A DNA stretch of 64,000 bases from Steinernema hermaphroditum (GCA_030435675.1 CM059622.1:7316001-7380000), one strand, 5' to 3'; shown: positions 11,971-24,152, counted from the first letter of the stretch. Notes: generated by a model from the sequence alone, not told the origin. Made by a program: numbers and translations.

Positions 11971-13044
11971 ATGGGAATCCGGGTCATCTCGTGTTTCTGT
12001 GTTCTTCTGATCCTGGTGGCCTCGTCGTCTTCCGCTGACAAAGAAGAAGAACGACATGGCGCTGTCAGTTCGAAGTTCCAAAGACTGCACCAAGAATCGG
12101 GACATGACCAACACATGGACCACCAGGCTGTTCTAGGTACATCGGAAAAGATCTTCTTAGCCTCACTCATTAATTCGCATTACAGGCTCAAGGAAACTAG
12201 CCGAGAAGTTCGATGAGCTGTCACCGGAAGAATCGAAGAGGCGTCTTGGCGTCATCGCTTCCAAAATGGACGCTGACGCGGACGCTTTTGTCACAGTCAA
12301 CGAGTTGACGGATTGGATCTACAAGTCGATGCTCGCTCTGGACAAGGAGGAGACCGACGAGAGATTCGATGACATTGATGCCAGTGAGCTTTCACTTCTT
12401 TTTGTACCATTCACGATGGATAATTAAGACAACGACGATTTTATCACGTGGGAAGAGTACCTCCGCGACACGTTCGGCTCCGACTCCGACCTCCCGCTCG
12501 ATCCTGAAGACCAGAAACTCCTCGAGGAGGACCGAAATTACTTCAAGGCCGCTGATCTCAACGGAGACGGAAAGCTCAGCATGGAAGAGTTCAGCGGGTT
12601 CCAGAACCCGGAACACTATCCACACATGCACGCAACACTCATCGAAGTCACGCTTGCAGAGAAGGACACCAACAAGGATGGAAAGATCGATCTGAAGGAG
12701 TTTCTTGGAGATGTCGTTGGCGACGAAAACTCGGAGTGGTACACGATAGAGAAGAATCGATTCAAGGAGGACTACGACGTTGACAAGGACGGCTTTCTCG
12801 ATAGAACCGAGGTGCGACAGTGGCTGATTCCCGATCTGCGGGAAACAGCCACACATGAAGCGGGCCATCTTGTTTCCTCTGCTGACAAAGACAACGTAGG
12901 TTCGCGATGATATTCCAGTGATAATAAGCTCCACTGCAGGACGGAAAACTCACCATCCAGGAAATCGTCGACGAGCACGCCCTCTTCGTGGGTTCCGAAG
13001 CGACCAACTTTGGCGAACACCTGACAATGCACGAGGAACTGTGA
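11971..13044 (+). CDS. calu-1: Calumenin/reticulocalbin-type ER EF-hand protein
   Basis: CREC-family calcium-binding chaperone of the ER lumen. It starts with a signal peptide ([19 protein letters not shown]) and continues with EF-hands including [60 protein letters not shown] and [12 protein letters not shown]. It ends in HEEL, an HDEL-like retention signal. Six EF-hands plus a C-terminal HxEL is the CREC pattern. HEEL is nearer to reticulocalbin HDEL than to calumenin HDEF, so the paralogue name is tentative. Short introns interrupt the ORF, for example just before the final EF-hand. The ATG follows a TTTCAG acceptor by four nt. Confidence 0.9.
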
Positions 13045-13249
13045 AAATCGTGTCCACAGGTCCTTTCAACATTTTCTGTTAATATTTTCTAGCGAACTGC
13101 AACAACCTGTGCTTTAATTCACCCTCATGTGCACTCACCCCACCGTCCGGCATTGCCATAAAACCCATTTTCGTGCAAGTCCTTCCTACGTGTAATTAAA
13201 ATCTTGTATTCTCCTTATACATATGTATAAACATTGTTGCATCATAGGA

Positions 13250-16014
13250 CTAGTCTACACCGGCAAAAATCTCCGAATTTTCGATTGCTAAACAGAGCTT
13301 TTCTTTCAAATCTTGATATGTTGAATACGGTGGCAGATCTATGCGGTTGAAGCTAAATCGGATTATGTTGTTACACAAGGAATTAGTGGGTTTCTACCAT
13401 GTGTGCGCGCGGGGGAGCATGTCCGGATGGCCCCATTGTTCGATGGTGAATTTCTGAGGGCCATTGGATCCGTAGAGCTCTGCAAACCCGTTCATAGGGA
13501 CGCGCGATGTTCCCGTCACGAACTGCAGGACGCGGGCGCGCATCTCGTTGTTGAAAGACAAAATACACTTCCAGAAGTTGTGTACAACCTGGAAGCAGGG
13601 GCTATTTGGTGAACAAGAATTTCCTCGACAAACCTGGTTGTTAGCCGTATATCCGCCCTTGTACTGCGTATTATCGCGCCAGTCTTTGACGTCGATCTTC
13701 TGAATTCCACACATCAAGAGCTCCAACTCGTTCGAATCGAAGAGCTGCAGCAAATTGGCCGGAATGAGCTCGTGGATTCCCTTGAGGATTGCCTCCATCT
13801 GTGGCTCAACGCGCGATACGAAGCGCCACTTGATGATGAGGTCGATGTATTCGTCTCTGTTCTCGTCGGCGACCTCTATGTTCCGCCCGTTCGGTTTCAG
13901 ATCTGACGTCTTTGTCTCTCCGAAGACGTCCTCATCGACACAGAACTGCAGATTCAGATCCACCGGGTCGTTCTCCTTGATGTATACAAGTGAGTTGAAG
14001 TACTCGTTGTCCACAGATTCCATGTCCATAAGAGTGATGGGCTTCCCAAGAAGCATCTTGTAGAACGGTCGAATAAAGAACGCGTCCAACAGCTTTCCGT
14101 GATAAATGGCGATTCCGATGACACGTCCGATGAAGTGATAGTACTGGAGATGCTCAGGGTTGCACGTGCCCGAGTGTGGATTCACTTGTAACGTGTAGTT
14201 GTCACTAGAATACGAAGTTTAGAAGAAGTTGGAAGACCAATTTTACGTGGCGGAGTATTCGAAGAGACCGTAGTAGGGGTTGAATATCTGGCGAGATAGC
14301 AGGAAGAGCCACTCGCGGGTGATTCCACCGTAGTCGAGCCCTGTTTCGCCCTCGAGCTCGATCCACAACTTCGAGCGCAGGTCGGGCACTGACAGCTGGC
14401 TGATCTGACGAAAAGAGTCCTCGAAGACGTGCGCCCTCCGGATCGTCATCTCACACTTCGCGTTTGACGAAATCGGCTTTGGGAGGTGCACGCGCAGGTA
14501 CTCCTGTTTTCGCTTGAAGTCGCGAGAGTACGGTATCGCTGGTCCCGCCAGCTTCTCGTTGTCGAAGCGAGGGTCGTCCCACTGGGTTTTCTTTCTGTTG
14601 TGGTCGATGAAGAAGACGCGACCGTCGGTGTGGATGCGTTCTTCCCAACCCGGCGGCAGCGGTCCCAAATCATCGACATTTCTTGCAGACCGAGCGGCGG
14701 TCATCTTCTCTGAGTCTTTTCCACTTCGAGGGTCTGTCCACGTTGTTTTCCGATTCTTGTGATCGATGAAGAAGCGACGTCCATTCGGAGCAATCTGCAT
14801 CTCCCAGCCTTCTGGAAGTTGTTCTGTGGTTGAAGAGTCGAGGCTTCTACTGGACGCTGTGGACGGAATGGTCGCTGAGCTTGATGTCCTGTTTGCCTGA
14901 CCCATAAACAGCGCCCTCATGCCGTTGTCAATCTGAAAAGACATATCTGTTCAAAACGCGCTCATTTTCTTGAAGCCAACCGCGCTTATGTGATCCTGGA
15001 CGTTGTTCGGCGATTCCTCCGACGTCACCATATAACGCTGCTCGAGCTGATGTCGACGTATTTGGTCTTCACGCACTGACTGTTCCTCTGTTGCTTCAGA
15101 GCTAAACAGAAGGAATTATCTAGCTGCATGCAAGGTCAACTTACACGTCAGGACGTTGCCACTGTGTGGTTCGAAGAATATGGTTGACGTAGAAGGTCCG
15201 TCCATTGGCGTCTTGTCGCTCTTCCCAGCCTTCTGGAAGTATATCCGCTGCAGAGGAAGCGATTCGTGATTCAGTGGGGCTTCTCGGCGGAGCGGCCATC
15301 GAGGGACTGAGCCTCAAAGTCGTAGCGGGCTCTTCCGACGGCCCGATGTACGAAAGCGCTACCACATCTTCCGACGCCCTGGCATACAAAGGCGCTATTA
15401 CATCTCCCGACGTCCTGGTGTACGAAAGCGCTAGCCTAAGTGATCCACAAACACGGCTCTTCTTGGAGCGGGGGTTGAGCACGCAGTTGCGCTCCATGAC
15501 TTCGGTGACGTTCACTGACTCGCGGACGATGTTCTGCTTCGCAAGGTCGAACTCCAGTTGTCCCAAGAAGTCATCACGCGTCTTAAAATATCTCAGATGT
15601 ACGGACGGAAGAGGAAACTCACGATTCGGTTGGCGTCGAAGACGAGAATAAATAGTTTGCAGTTGCGAGTTGTACGGAAGAAGAACTCCTCGTTCCAGGT
15701 CGGGTTCCGATTCTAATGACGTAGGGATCAGATGACGTAACGACTCACTCTGATTCACCTTCCGAATGGTTTTTGTTTGCGCGCGATCGAGTTCAATGTC
15801 AGATTCACGCAGCGAAACGACGACGTAGGGATCCGACGTACCGAAGATGTCCTTCTTTGCTAGCCCCTCGGCTCTCACGACCTTCACCCGAAGCAGCTCC
15901 GCTTCCTAGAGAGGATTTCGCAATTCGAAAATCGATATATCGCGTGGAACTCACAGAATTCACGTCCGGAAGTCCATAGATCTTGGGTGAGTGCGAGCCG
16001 TTCCGATGGCTCAT
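13250..16014 (-). CDS. NEDD4-family HECT E3 ubiquitin ligase (C2, three WW, HECT)
   Basis: C2 domain at about 15.5-15.95 kb ([43 protein letters not shown]). Three WW domains follow: [40 protein letters not shown] and [20 protein letters not shown]. The HECT domain runs to the TAG at 13250-13252. It carries [23 protein letters not shown]-like [24 protein letters not shown] and LPRAHTC, and ends in FAGVD, as NEDD4 does. Three WW domains resemble fly Nedd4 and C. elegans Y92H12A.2 more than WWP1 or Itch, which have four. The codon for the catalytic cysteine is split TG|C by an intron. A 45-nt intron within the HECT exon (after TANNQ) has no in-frame stop. The start [11 protein letters not shown] at 16014 leaves a short N-terminus before C2. 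Confidence 0.93.
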
Positions 16015-16857
16015 GAGTCAGACGGTGATTCGACCGGTCGGTAGAGAGAAGGCGGGCGGAAATGATCTTCGATCAGAAGGCGCTGAGACGTCTACCGCAC
16101 TGCAAGCCTATGCAGATTACGGCGCCGCGGGAGCGGGGCGCCTTCGACGTGATAGATTACGAACGGCGTCCTCGCGCCGCAGAGAAGAAGCGCGGCGAAT
16201 CTCCTTCCGTGCGAAACGCGAATTTTGACGATCACCGACGCGACAAACGATAGGGAATACACGTGGGCGCGGCAGAGACAAAAGGCGGACTCCCGAATTA
16301 AAAAATTTTTATTTTCAATACGAGAAGACGCCGGAATCACCAAAAGAAAACGGTGACGAAGTGCAGGCCTGATGACGCGTTGCGAAGCGCATGCACCGCT
16401 GGCGCCGCGTGCCTCCTAGGCTGCTCCTCGCGGGTACAACCGACGATCGCCGCGACGCTGTAGGGCCGCCGCCACCGCCGATTCGTTTTGGGCATCGCGG
16501 TGACGTCGCACGGGCCACTCGTTCGCTTTGTTTGTCAACGAACTCGACTGTCCCCAGCCGGCGACACTATATGGGTCAGCCGATCGATCTTAGCGTCACT
16601 GCGCTCCGATCGGTCGTCGATCAAGAAGTCCCCGCACACCGTGATTTGAACCCTTTTATTATGCAGAGTACGGTATTATGCAAATACGGAGAGGGAGACA
16701 AGTTTTTGCAGGATCTATCCTAAAGCGAAAGAGTCGAATATACAGGGCGTTATCTGAGGGGATCGGAGGGACGATAAGTGACTAGAGGAAAGAGGAAGAG
16801 ACTAAGTCATCGGATGGGGAGGTTAAAGCTGGAGAACAGCGCAGAAGGCGAAGGAGA
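16015..16857. other. Intergenic: NEDD4 promoter side and Gbeta5 3' side
   Basis: 843 nt without a recognised gene. It should hold the NEDD4 promoter (right of 16014) and the Gbeta5 3' UTR (left of 16858). GATCGATC-type palindromic patches occur near 16,578-16,625. Confidence 0.4.
16655..16660 (-). terminator. Candidate poly(A) signal for Gbeta5
   Basis: TTTATT on + reads AATAAA on the minus strand, about 200 nt after the Gbeta5 stop. Confidence 0.45.
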
Positions 16858-18497
16858 TCAGGCCCAGATTCTGATCGTGCAGTCCCAGGAAGCCGTGCAA
16901 ATGGCCGTGCCGTCGGGACTCGTCCGGAGGCACGAGATGCGGTTCTCGTGACCATAGAGCACCGACTGGCGGACGCACTTCAGCGAATCCCACACTCCAA
17001 CGCGGTGGTCGCCGTATCCCGCGAAGAGAATTCGCCCTGCAAGGAGAAGTGAGAGGCGACGAACAGAGGCGACCTACCGCTGACGCTGAAGTCGACGCCG
17101 TTCACCGGGAAGAGAATCGACTCCTTCTCGTACACACACACTTGGCGATCGGCACGAAGGTCGAAAAGGCGACACTGCAAGGCGGACTAGAGCGAGCTGG
17201 AAACCCGGGAACTCACGCTGGCGTCGTCGGATCCAGTGGCGAAGGCGTCGCCGTTCGGGTGGAAGCGGAGAGTGTTGATGTCGGCCTCGTGGCCCTCGAA
17301 GCTCTGCACGCACTGTCCCGTGCGGATGTCCCACACGAGTGCATGCTTGTCGGCTCCCTGAAAAGATCTGAATGCTGCAGCTACTTCTGGGGCTACGCAC
17401 CGCAGAGATGAAGATGTTGCCGGTGTCGCACTTCGGTATGTCGATGGCGAAGACGTCGCCGGTGTGTCCGTGGAAGTTCTGCACCATCTGGCCACTTTCG
17501 ACATCCCAGATGGCGCACGTCGAGTCCCCGCTGCCCGTTAAAAGCTGAACGAGAGGTGAGGATCTCTTCTGGAGACACTTACGAGATTGTCGGAGCGAAG
17601 GAACATGCAGCAGCTCATGTAGCTCGTGTGGGTGGCCACGGAACGCTTCTTCTGGAGGATGTCGTCCTCGAAGCTGAGAGGAACGACGGAGCACTTGTTG
17701 TCGAGGCCTCCACAGGCGATCATTTGGGCGCTGGGGGAGTAGGCGCAGGCCATGACCCACGTGGTCGGCATTGTGAGCGCGTGCTCTTTGTTGGTGGTGA
17801 AGCCGTCCCACACGATCACCTTCCCATCCTGTGAGGAGCTCACGATGTGGCGCTTATCGAGGGACCAGTCCATGCACAGCACCTTCCCGGCGTGGCCCTT
17901 CAGAATCCGCCGCTGCTTGATGCTCAGATGCGAGATGGAGTCCAGGCGTTCGGCAGCTTGTTGAACTGAAAGAAGAGGCTAAGAAGGTGTCCAGACGGTA
18001 ATAACTCACTCGGCACGTCGTTCAGCTTCTGACGCTCCATGTCAAGCTTCTTCTTGAGGTCTTCCGCCTCGCGCACCAGCAAATCGATCGTATCGACATT
18101 TCTGAGAAGTTAATGCAATTAGGGAATCACTGGTTATAGGAGCGCGTCGCTTCTCCTAATTTGTGCCGGCGTGCGTGCCAAACGATAAAACGCCTAACGG
18201 AAACAAAAGAACCCACCTGGCGCTGGCGTCGGAGAGCACAGGCTGCGCGACATTCTCGGGCATTCTGATGCCCGAAGTAGAAGGCTTCGAGAGGGTGACG
18301 CCCGCAGGCTTCTGCAGACCCGAAGTCGAGGGCCGATCGGAGGGTGAGGCAAACGAGGTCGACGGCTTCTCTTCCGGACGCTTCAACTTCGATGAGGGCT
18401 TTGCTTCGGCGTTCTTGGAGGGGGATTCGGCGGCGGCGGTCGTCGGAGACGTAGAGGGGTCGTCAGCTGGCGTCGGCGCCTTCGGCGTTTCGCTCAT
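16858..18497 (-). CDS. gpb-2: G protein beta-5 subunit, seven-bladed WD40 propeller
   Basis: Encodes Gbeta5 (C. elegans GPB-2), which pairs with R7 RGS proteins through their GGL domain to damp G protein signalling. A non-conserved serine/proline-rich N-terminus ([14 protein letters not shown]) precedes the coiled-coil helix ([20 protein letters not shown]), then [20 protein letters not shown] and WD repeats: [46 protein letters not shown] and [11 protein letters not shown]. It ends in [13 protein letters not shown]. The [18 protein letters not shown] blade and [11 protein letters not shown] match beta-5 rather than beta-1 to 4. Stop at 16858-16860. Introns are about 40 nt, apart from a longer one near 18.1-18.2 kb. 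Confidence 0.92.
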
Positions 18498-19163
18498 TGG
18501 CTCGGGGGAGCCGGGACTCCGACTTCGACGGCGCCTTCTCGGGGGCGAGCGGCGGAGGCGGAATTCGGAACTCGCGGCGGCGCGATGCGCTCCGAGTGAA
18601 GAAGAAAGCCGATATTTGCGCCGCCGGCAAGTCTGCACTCGCCGTCGTTTTATTCAGGGCGCTCGCGGCGGGAACCCACGCGCCATCGCTCGCTTGAGGA
18701 TCGGCCGAGTGAGGGGGCGGTTTGTAAACAAAGAATCGATTCTCCGGGGAGTACGGTGGAGTTTGCACGCTTCCCTGTCCCTCGGCACTTAAAATACGCG
18801 TCGAAAGGTGCCGAAACGCGCGTGCCATCATATACCTTGAATGAGAGTCCACACAGAGTACGTCGGCTACCGTAATCCCAATCATCCAGCACCTCATTTC
18901 CGGATGTCCTTTCGTTACCCATTGTTTCGCCCTCAAGGTCGACTTTCGCCTGAAAATCCGTGCTCTTTGCGGGATTCGATACCGGATGAATCGATTAGGA
19001 TTGCGCGAGTCCAAATGGCGACCGATTATATGACCTCGGCCGTTAGGGGTGGAAACCGGATGTTGGCGGCTCTCCGGCTCCTGTTTGCTCTGGAATTACT
19101 AGTCGCGCGAGGATTGCACTCGACTTCTTCCCCTTCAATCAGCTGTTTCCCTTCTTCCTCCGG
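18498..19163. promoter_or_regulatory. Divergent promoter region, Gbeta5 and MARVEL gene
   Basis: 665-nt gap between divergent starts at 18497 (-) and 19164 (+). Open frames occur but show no family motif. Contains one TACCGTA at 18868. Promoters for both genes are expected here. Confidence 0.4.
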
Positions 19164-19864
19164 ATGCAGCATCCCCGCGCTCCCCACGTGGCGCCTCTCA
19201 CGCCGGATGCGCACAGAATTCGCCTCTACGAGAGTCGCCTTCGGAGGGAGACGGCGCACCGGAAGGAGCTCGAGGTGATGGGTCGTCTGATGGACATCGA
19301 CTCCGGCTACTACCGTACTTCTCAGGGCGTTCTCAAAGTCCTCGAGATCGTCAGCCCCTTCTCCGAGGTCTGACCTCATCCTCTGCTTACAGGTGCTCTC
19401 CTTCCTCGCGGTACTCCTCGTCTCCAACTCCTACGGCGTCTACGGTGAACGGAGCTTCGCCCTCCTCGTCTCCTTCGCCGCCTTCTTCGTTTCCTTCCTG
19501 ATCCTCGTCGCCAAGATCCTCACCCTTCACCTCCACTTCTCCCACAGGGCTTGGTTCCTCACAGTGAGTCCTTCCCCTGCTACCTACCGTACCCGCTCAG
19601 GAGTTCATCTTCGACCTGACGATGGTGTTCGGCTTCCTGGTCTCCGGCTTCATGATGGCCTACCTCAGCGCCAGCCACTGGGCCATCTCGAACCCTCACT
19701 GGCAGACCCTCCCGGCGGTCGCCTCGGGGACGCTCCTCGTCTGCACCCTCGTCTTCCTGACGGACACGTTCCTTCAGTGGCGCGAACATCGTCGCTACAC
19801 GTGGCATCCGAATCCGAACGTCCCGATACCAAACGGCCGCGGCCACGAACGACTTCCCGCTTGA
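19164..19864 (+). CDS. MARVEL-domain four-helix membrane protein
   Basis: Starts at MQHPRAPHVAPL with a basic, polar cytoplasmic leader, then GYYRTSQGVLKVLEI, the entry motif of MARVEL/CKLF-like domains. Four membrane spans follow: VLSFLAVLLVSN, FALLVSFAAFFVSFLILVAK, LTMVFGFLVSGFMMAYLSAS and TLPAVASGTLLVCTLVFLTD. A short hydrophilic tail ends in ERLPA at the TGA 19862-19864. Two introns of about 40 nt have regular GT/AG ends, and the second contains TACCGTA. Members of this family organise apposed or cholesterol-rich membranes; the precise role here is unknown. The next gene is another MARVEL protein on the opposite strand, suggesting an old duplication with inversion. Confidence 0.75.
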
Positions 19865-19888
19865 GGGTACATAGGCTTTATACACACA

Positions 19889-19894
19889 AATAAA
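19889..19894 (+). terminator. Poly(A) signal of the + strand MARVEL gene
   Basis: AATAAA lies 25 nt after the stop codon. Cleavage 10-20 nt further would fall on or past the stop codon of the convergent minus-strand gene at 19902. Confidence 0.7.
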
Positions 19895-19901
19895 GAGTCG
19901 T

Positions 19902-20589
19902 TCAAACGTCGTAAGGGTCACGGATGGTGACGCGCTTCGGGGTGCCTTGGGGGCCGCCTACCGTAGTCCCCATGCCACCGTGAGCGACTTCGTTGTGCTT
20001 CCAGGCGAGGAATTTCAGGTAGCAGTCGAAGCCGTAGGTGCACATGGCGCCGAAGGCGAAGAACTAGAAGAGGGCCGTTGGGAGGGGCACGGGCGCGGTG
20101 TCAACCTCACATACCGAAGCGAGGCCCCAGCCGGCGGCACCGTGGAAACGCATGGCAGCGATGGCCAGCATACTGCCGGCGATGAAGAAAAAGATGGTCC
20201 AGGCGAAGCAGAAGACCATCTCGCCTACGATCCACGGTATCTGCTGAAGCTGGTCGACGACGCGGAAGAGGTAGAGCAGCAGCAGAGAGAGTGTCATCAT
20301 GAAGCCGAAGATGGAGACGAAGGTGGCAAAGCCGGCGCCGGAAAAGTAGCCAGGACCGCCACCAACGACGCAGAGAAACGTGATGAAGCAGAGGGCTAGC
20401 GCCACGCATTTCACCATCCCCCCGAGAGTCTTCAGATAGGACGTATCCAGTGTCGGTGAGACGAGCGTCACGGGCTCCGCCGCGGGGGTACTGTAGCTCG
20501 GACGTGAACGGTCTGGATGCGTGGACGTACCTGTAGACATAGTGAGTCGTCGTGGTGGTGGTCATGTAGCCTCCGCCGTCGTCATGCAT
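19902..20589 (-). CDS. CMTM/MARVEL-type four-span membrane protein
   Basis: First exon MHDDGGGYMTTTTTTHYVY (from 20589). A 38-nt intron splits the next codon AG|T, giving VYSTPAAEPVTLV. The MARVEL core begins LDTSYLKTLGGMVKC. It has spans VKCVALALCFITFLCVVGG, GFATFVSIFGFMMTLSLLLL, WIVGEMVFCFAWTIFFFIAG and, after another short intron, FFAFGAMCTYGFDCYLKFLA. The tail ends in RDPYDV at 19902-19904. Length and topology match CKLF-like MARVEL (CMTM) proteins; synaptogyrin is a less likely alternative because the synaptogyrin loop cysteines are not evident. Its 3' end faces the other MARVEL gene, with only 37 nt between stops. Confidence 0.72.
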
Positions 20590-20931
20590 CGTGGCTGAAA
20601 TCGGTTTGATCGCGGAAAAGCTGGGGAAGAAGAGGGCGCCGGGTGATCGCCGAGGCGCTCGAGGGGGCGGAGGGCCGCAACTTTCGTTTACAACATCGTT
20701 CGGGCGTTGTTTGAGGCGATTTTCGTCCCATTCATCAGCCGGAGGCGATCGATCGCCCCGAGAGTTGCGAAGGAAACTCCTTTGATCGACGTCATCGCCC
20801 TTTTAGATGCTACCCCCCCACCCAGAACCGCCTCCACACAGAAGGCTATTAAAAGGCGAAACTAGATTATATTTATACATTACAAAAACCTCAATTAATA
20901 TTCTTATCTCAGTTATCTCATAGAAAGCCGT
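20590..20931. other. Intergenic with a 14-bp CGATCG palindrome
   Basis: No gene is seen. GGCGATCGATCGCC at 20744-20757 is a perfect palindrome upstream of the minus-strand MARVEL gene. Downstream of about 20,810 the sequence turns AT-rich and forms the 3' flank of the OSBP-related gene. Confidence 0.4.
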
Positions 20932-23349
20932 TTACAAAGATTGACGATCTGAGAAGGAGTGCATGTAGTGAAAGTGTTGGTTAGTATTTCGGAAAAGAGA
21001 GGATGTCCATTCCAGGCCTCGCTCCTTGCGTTCTTTGGCTTCATCACGCTGTCTTTGTTCGATCCACCGTTTGGAGTTTGTGGCAGCAGAGATTCGGTTA
21101 TGAAACAGGGCGGCTGTCACATGCCTCCACAAGCGACGACTTTCGCGGTCACCCTGAGTATTGACAGATTCACACTCCTAAAGAACACACGCTGTAATTA
21201 AAACAGTTTCGTAGTGTATCAGCTCACCTTCTTAACCTCCTCTTTGGCCTTCACATCAATAAACACGTACTCCTCACCATTGGCCGGCTTTGCCAACATA
21301 ATACCGTTCCATTCACCTTTGATTGTCAGTATTGGCCTTTTTGAACCATCCTTATATACATTTCCGGCAATACGGTGCGCTTTGCCCCCGAAGAAAGGTT
21401 TGGTCAGGAATTCGACTTCAGCATAATACCCAGTCTTCTCGCACTTGATCTCAACCTAACAATATGGAACTACATTACACGAACTGACGATAGAAGAGAT
21501 ACCTTCCCACCGAGTTCGACCCAAGGAGTACTCATAATGGAACGACCATAGCCACTTGGGAACGACATGGTGTATTCCTCATCGAACTCGTGCAACTTCA
21601 CAACACCCTGGCCAATGTTAGCAACTCCTAAAATAGTGTACATCCGCAATTGAGAAACGAGCTTTCCCTACCAATGGACAGTCCCAAGAATGACGACTTC
21701 GTCCAAATGTGGGCATTAAACGAAATTTTTCGGCCAGGAACTTCTGCGTAAAAAGCGGAAATTGGCGGATGGTGACTAACTTGCTCGGCGATAAATGTGA
21801 GCTCGTTCACATCACTTCCGGGGTAGGGACCAGCCGTCGTCTTGACACCGGATGTAGCAAGACCAGGAACTTTCCAGCGACACCGGAAAGTCTCACCGAG
21901 AATAGGATTATAGGGTTTCTTGGCGACACCGCTTTTACGTGCGGCATAGAAGGCATTTAAGTAGTAACGGACGACGGAAATAAATCGCTCTTCAGGCGTT
22001 GAGAGTCGAGTTGAAACAATAAAATCGTCGGGGTGTGCGAAGAAATCCGCATACATCTCCAACAACGATCTCCGTTCCAAAATAAACGTCGGAAGGGTAA
22101 CTTTTGTAAGGTCCATTCCAACGCTAACCTAAAATAACAACTATAAAAATAGAATTATTAGTTGTAATACCTGTGAAAGAAGATGCATCAACACACTGCC
22201 GTGCTGCTGTTGAACATTTCCCAGATCAGATTCATGATTGTTGTCATAAATGGCGTCGAAATCTTCTCCGTCGTCACCCCAGTCCGGCTCCGATCTACAA
22301 GCAGTACTGGAACCGTTTTCCTCTTGCAGCGTTTGAGCGTCCTCGGACTTCTGTCGACGGGCAGAAGTGCGATGGAAATCGGGCGACTTCTCTCCGGTCA
22401 TGGACTCTGCATCGAAGAACTCGTCTTCACTGCTTGAATAAGACAATGGCGGGACCACCATGCTGGATGAAGACACCTGAAAAAAATCAGTGTCTAGTAG
22501 ACAGTAGACAAGAACGTTTCAAGACATTAACTAATCAATAACCTTCGAACGAATTTGAACCGGAAAAACAAGAATCGATCATTGGGAGCACGATAAAGGT
22601 ATTCGCGCTGTCAACCCACCTTGCGATCGTCACTGGCATCGTCGTCCTTATCGTCTTCCTGTTTGTCGTCATCGTCGTCCTCATACGCTATTCCATCGAT
22701 TCTTTTATGCGCCATCTGCAGGCAAATAACCGAGTGCTTCACGATGTCCAAGAGACGGTTCGCACTTGTAAGCAGAGCTTGCACTTCTTTACGGTCACCG
22801 CCTGCAGGAACTTCTGAATATTTTTCTAGAAGACGAACCTGAAGGTCAGCAGTCATTTAATTAGAAAATCGCGTCCCGCTGTTTACCTCTTCAATCAGCA
22901 CGCTTAACTGATTTTCAGCATCTGTGATGTTATTTTTGAGGATAACACCAGGGGGATCTGCCACCGGCTTGTAGTAGCCACACTTGGAATGAATTACTTT
23001 CTCAAGCGCTTTGACCCATTGATCACGCTCGCTTTGATCTCGGCCCTAAATATAGGACACCTTTGATTGATAACAGAATTAATTCCCCCGCTCCACAAAA
23101 CAAATAAATGGAGGACATAAAACGTACCTGGAGATGAAACACTTTCCCGTCGACAGTCACCGTAAAAAGCGAGTTATTCTCGCCATCGATTCCAATCTGC
23201 GCCCCACGTAGCCGGATGCATCCACGCTGTTGACGTCGCAACATTTTTTCTCGCGATGTGTAATAGCTCAGTGCCTCATCGCCGAGAACGAACCAGCGGT
23301 ACTGCCATCCGTGGATTACGTTGGTCCATTTGGACAGAGGGCCCTCCAT
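20932..23349 (-). CDS. Oxysterol-binding protein-related protein (ORP9/10/11 type)
   Basis: Lipid transfer protein with an N-terminal PH domain ([49 protein letters not shown]), an acidic linker ([18 protein letters not shown]) and a C-terminal ORD. The ORD carries the family signature [26 protein letters not shown] and [11 protein letters not shown]. The PH-linker-ORD plan without an ankyrin region fits the ORP9/10/11 subfamily, which works at ER-Golgi or endosome contacts. No FFAT motif was recognised. The last exon ends HSFSDRQSL, stop 20932-20934. The ATG at 23349 follows a TTTCAG acceptor by about 24 nt. Introns here are more AT-rich than in the 1-20 kb genes. Confidence 0.88.
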
Positions 23350-24152
23350 CGGAGGCAAATATAAAGCCAGCTGAAACAAAGGGCAACTACTAAATGGAAT
23401 TTGGAACAAGGGGCTAAATTCAATCGCGCACATCTCATTTGAATAAAACAGAACGAATAGACAAACACGAATATGCATTAGGCATGTCGCCCTCGGGACG
23501 ATCACTCGATGCTTATCAGCATCGATCACCGAAGCGCACACAAAAGAGGAAAAAACAAGTTTCACCGCCGGAAAGCAAACACTCCAGTGCGGGAGGATCT
23601 GACCATCGGAGAGGAACTTCACTCGCCACTGCCAAACGGCCAATGGCACGCGTCGTCCGCAGGCGACGGGAAATAAGAGACAAAAACACTCCACGATTAA
23701 ATATCCGTTCATACACTGCCAATTAATTCGATAGCTCGCGCCAAAACGGGCTCCACGACATACATATGTATCTATCGATCGTCGGCACGCACCATTTACA
23801 GAAGAACAAAACAGTTCCCGTCCACGGACAGTCAATTTTATAGCAAAGAGAGTTTGATCGTTTGTCGTCAAGTGGAAAAGGACCAAACAGATGGCGGAGA
23901 TGAAGCGGAAGCGCGGAGGGCCACATGGAACCCGGATGCGTGGCAAAAGAAGACGATCGAACAAGAGGAGTTCGGCGACAGTTGAGTCGATCGCTTGCGC
24001 ATCTTCTCGCCACCATGCGTCAGCGGGGCAGTTCGCGGCGTGTCAACTGCAAAAAGAGCGCGCAGAGTCACAACGGAGCTTCTCAAGACAACGGAATCTG
24101 TCCGCGGAAATCTCCGATCTCCTTTCTTCGAAGGGGGTGGCACCAGCCAACT
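23350..24152. other. Region upstream of the OSBP-related gene
   Basis: No convincing coding exon. Contains an ATCGATCGTCGG patch near 23,775. Open frames on both strands lack any recognisable motif. Promoter elements of the OSBP-related gene are expected here. Confidence 0.4.
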
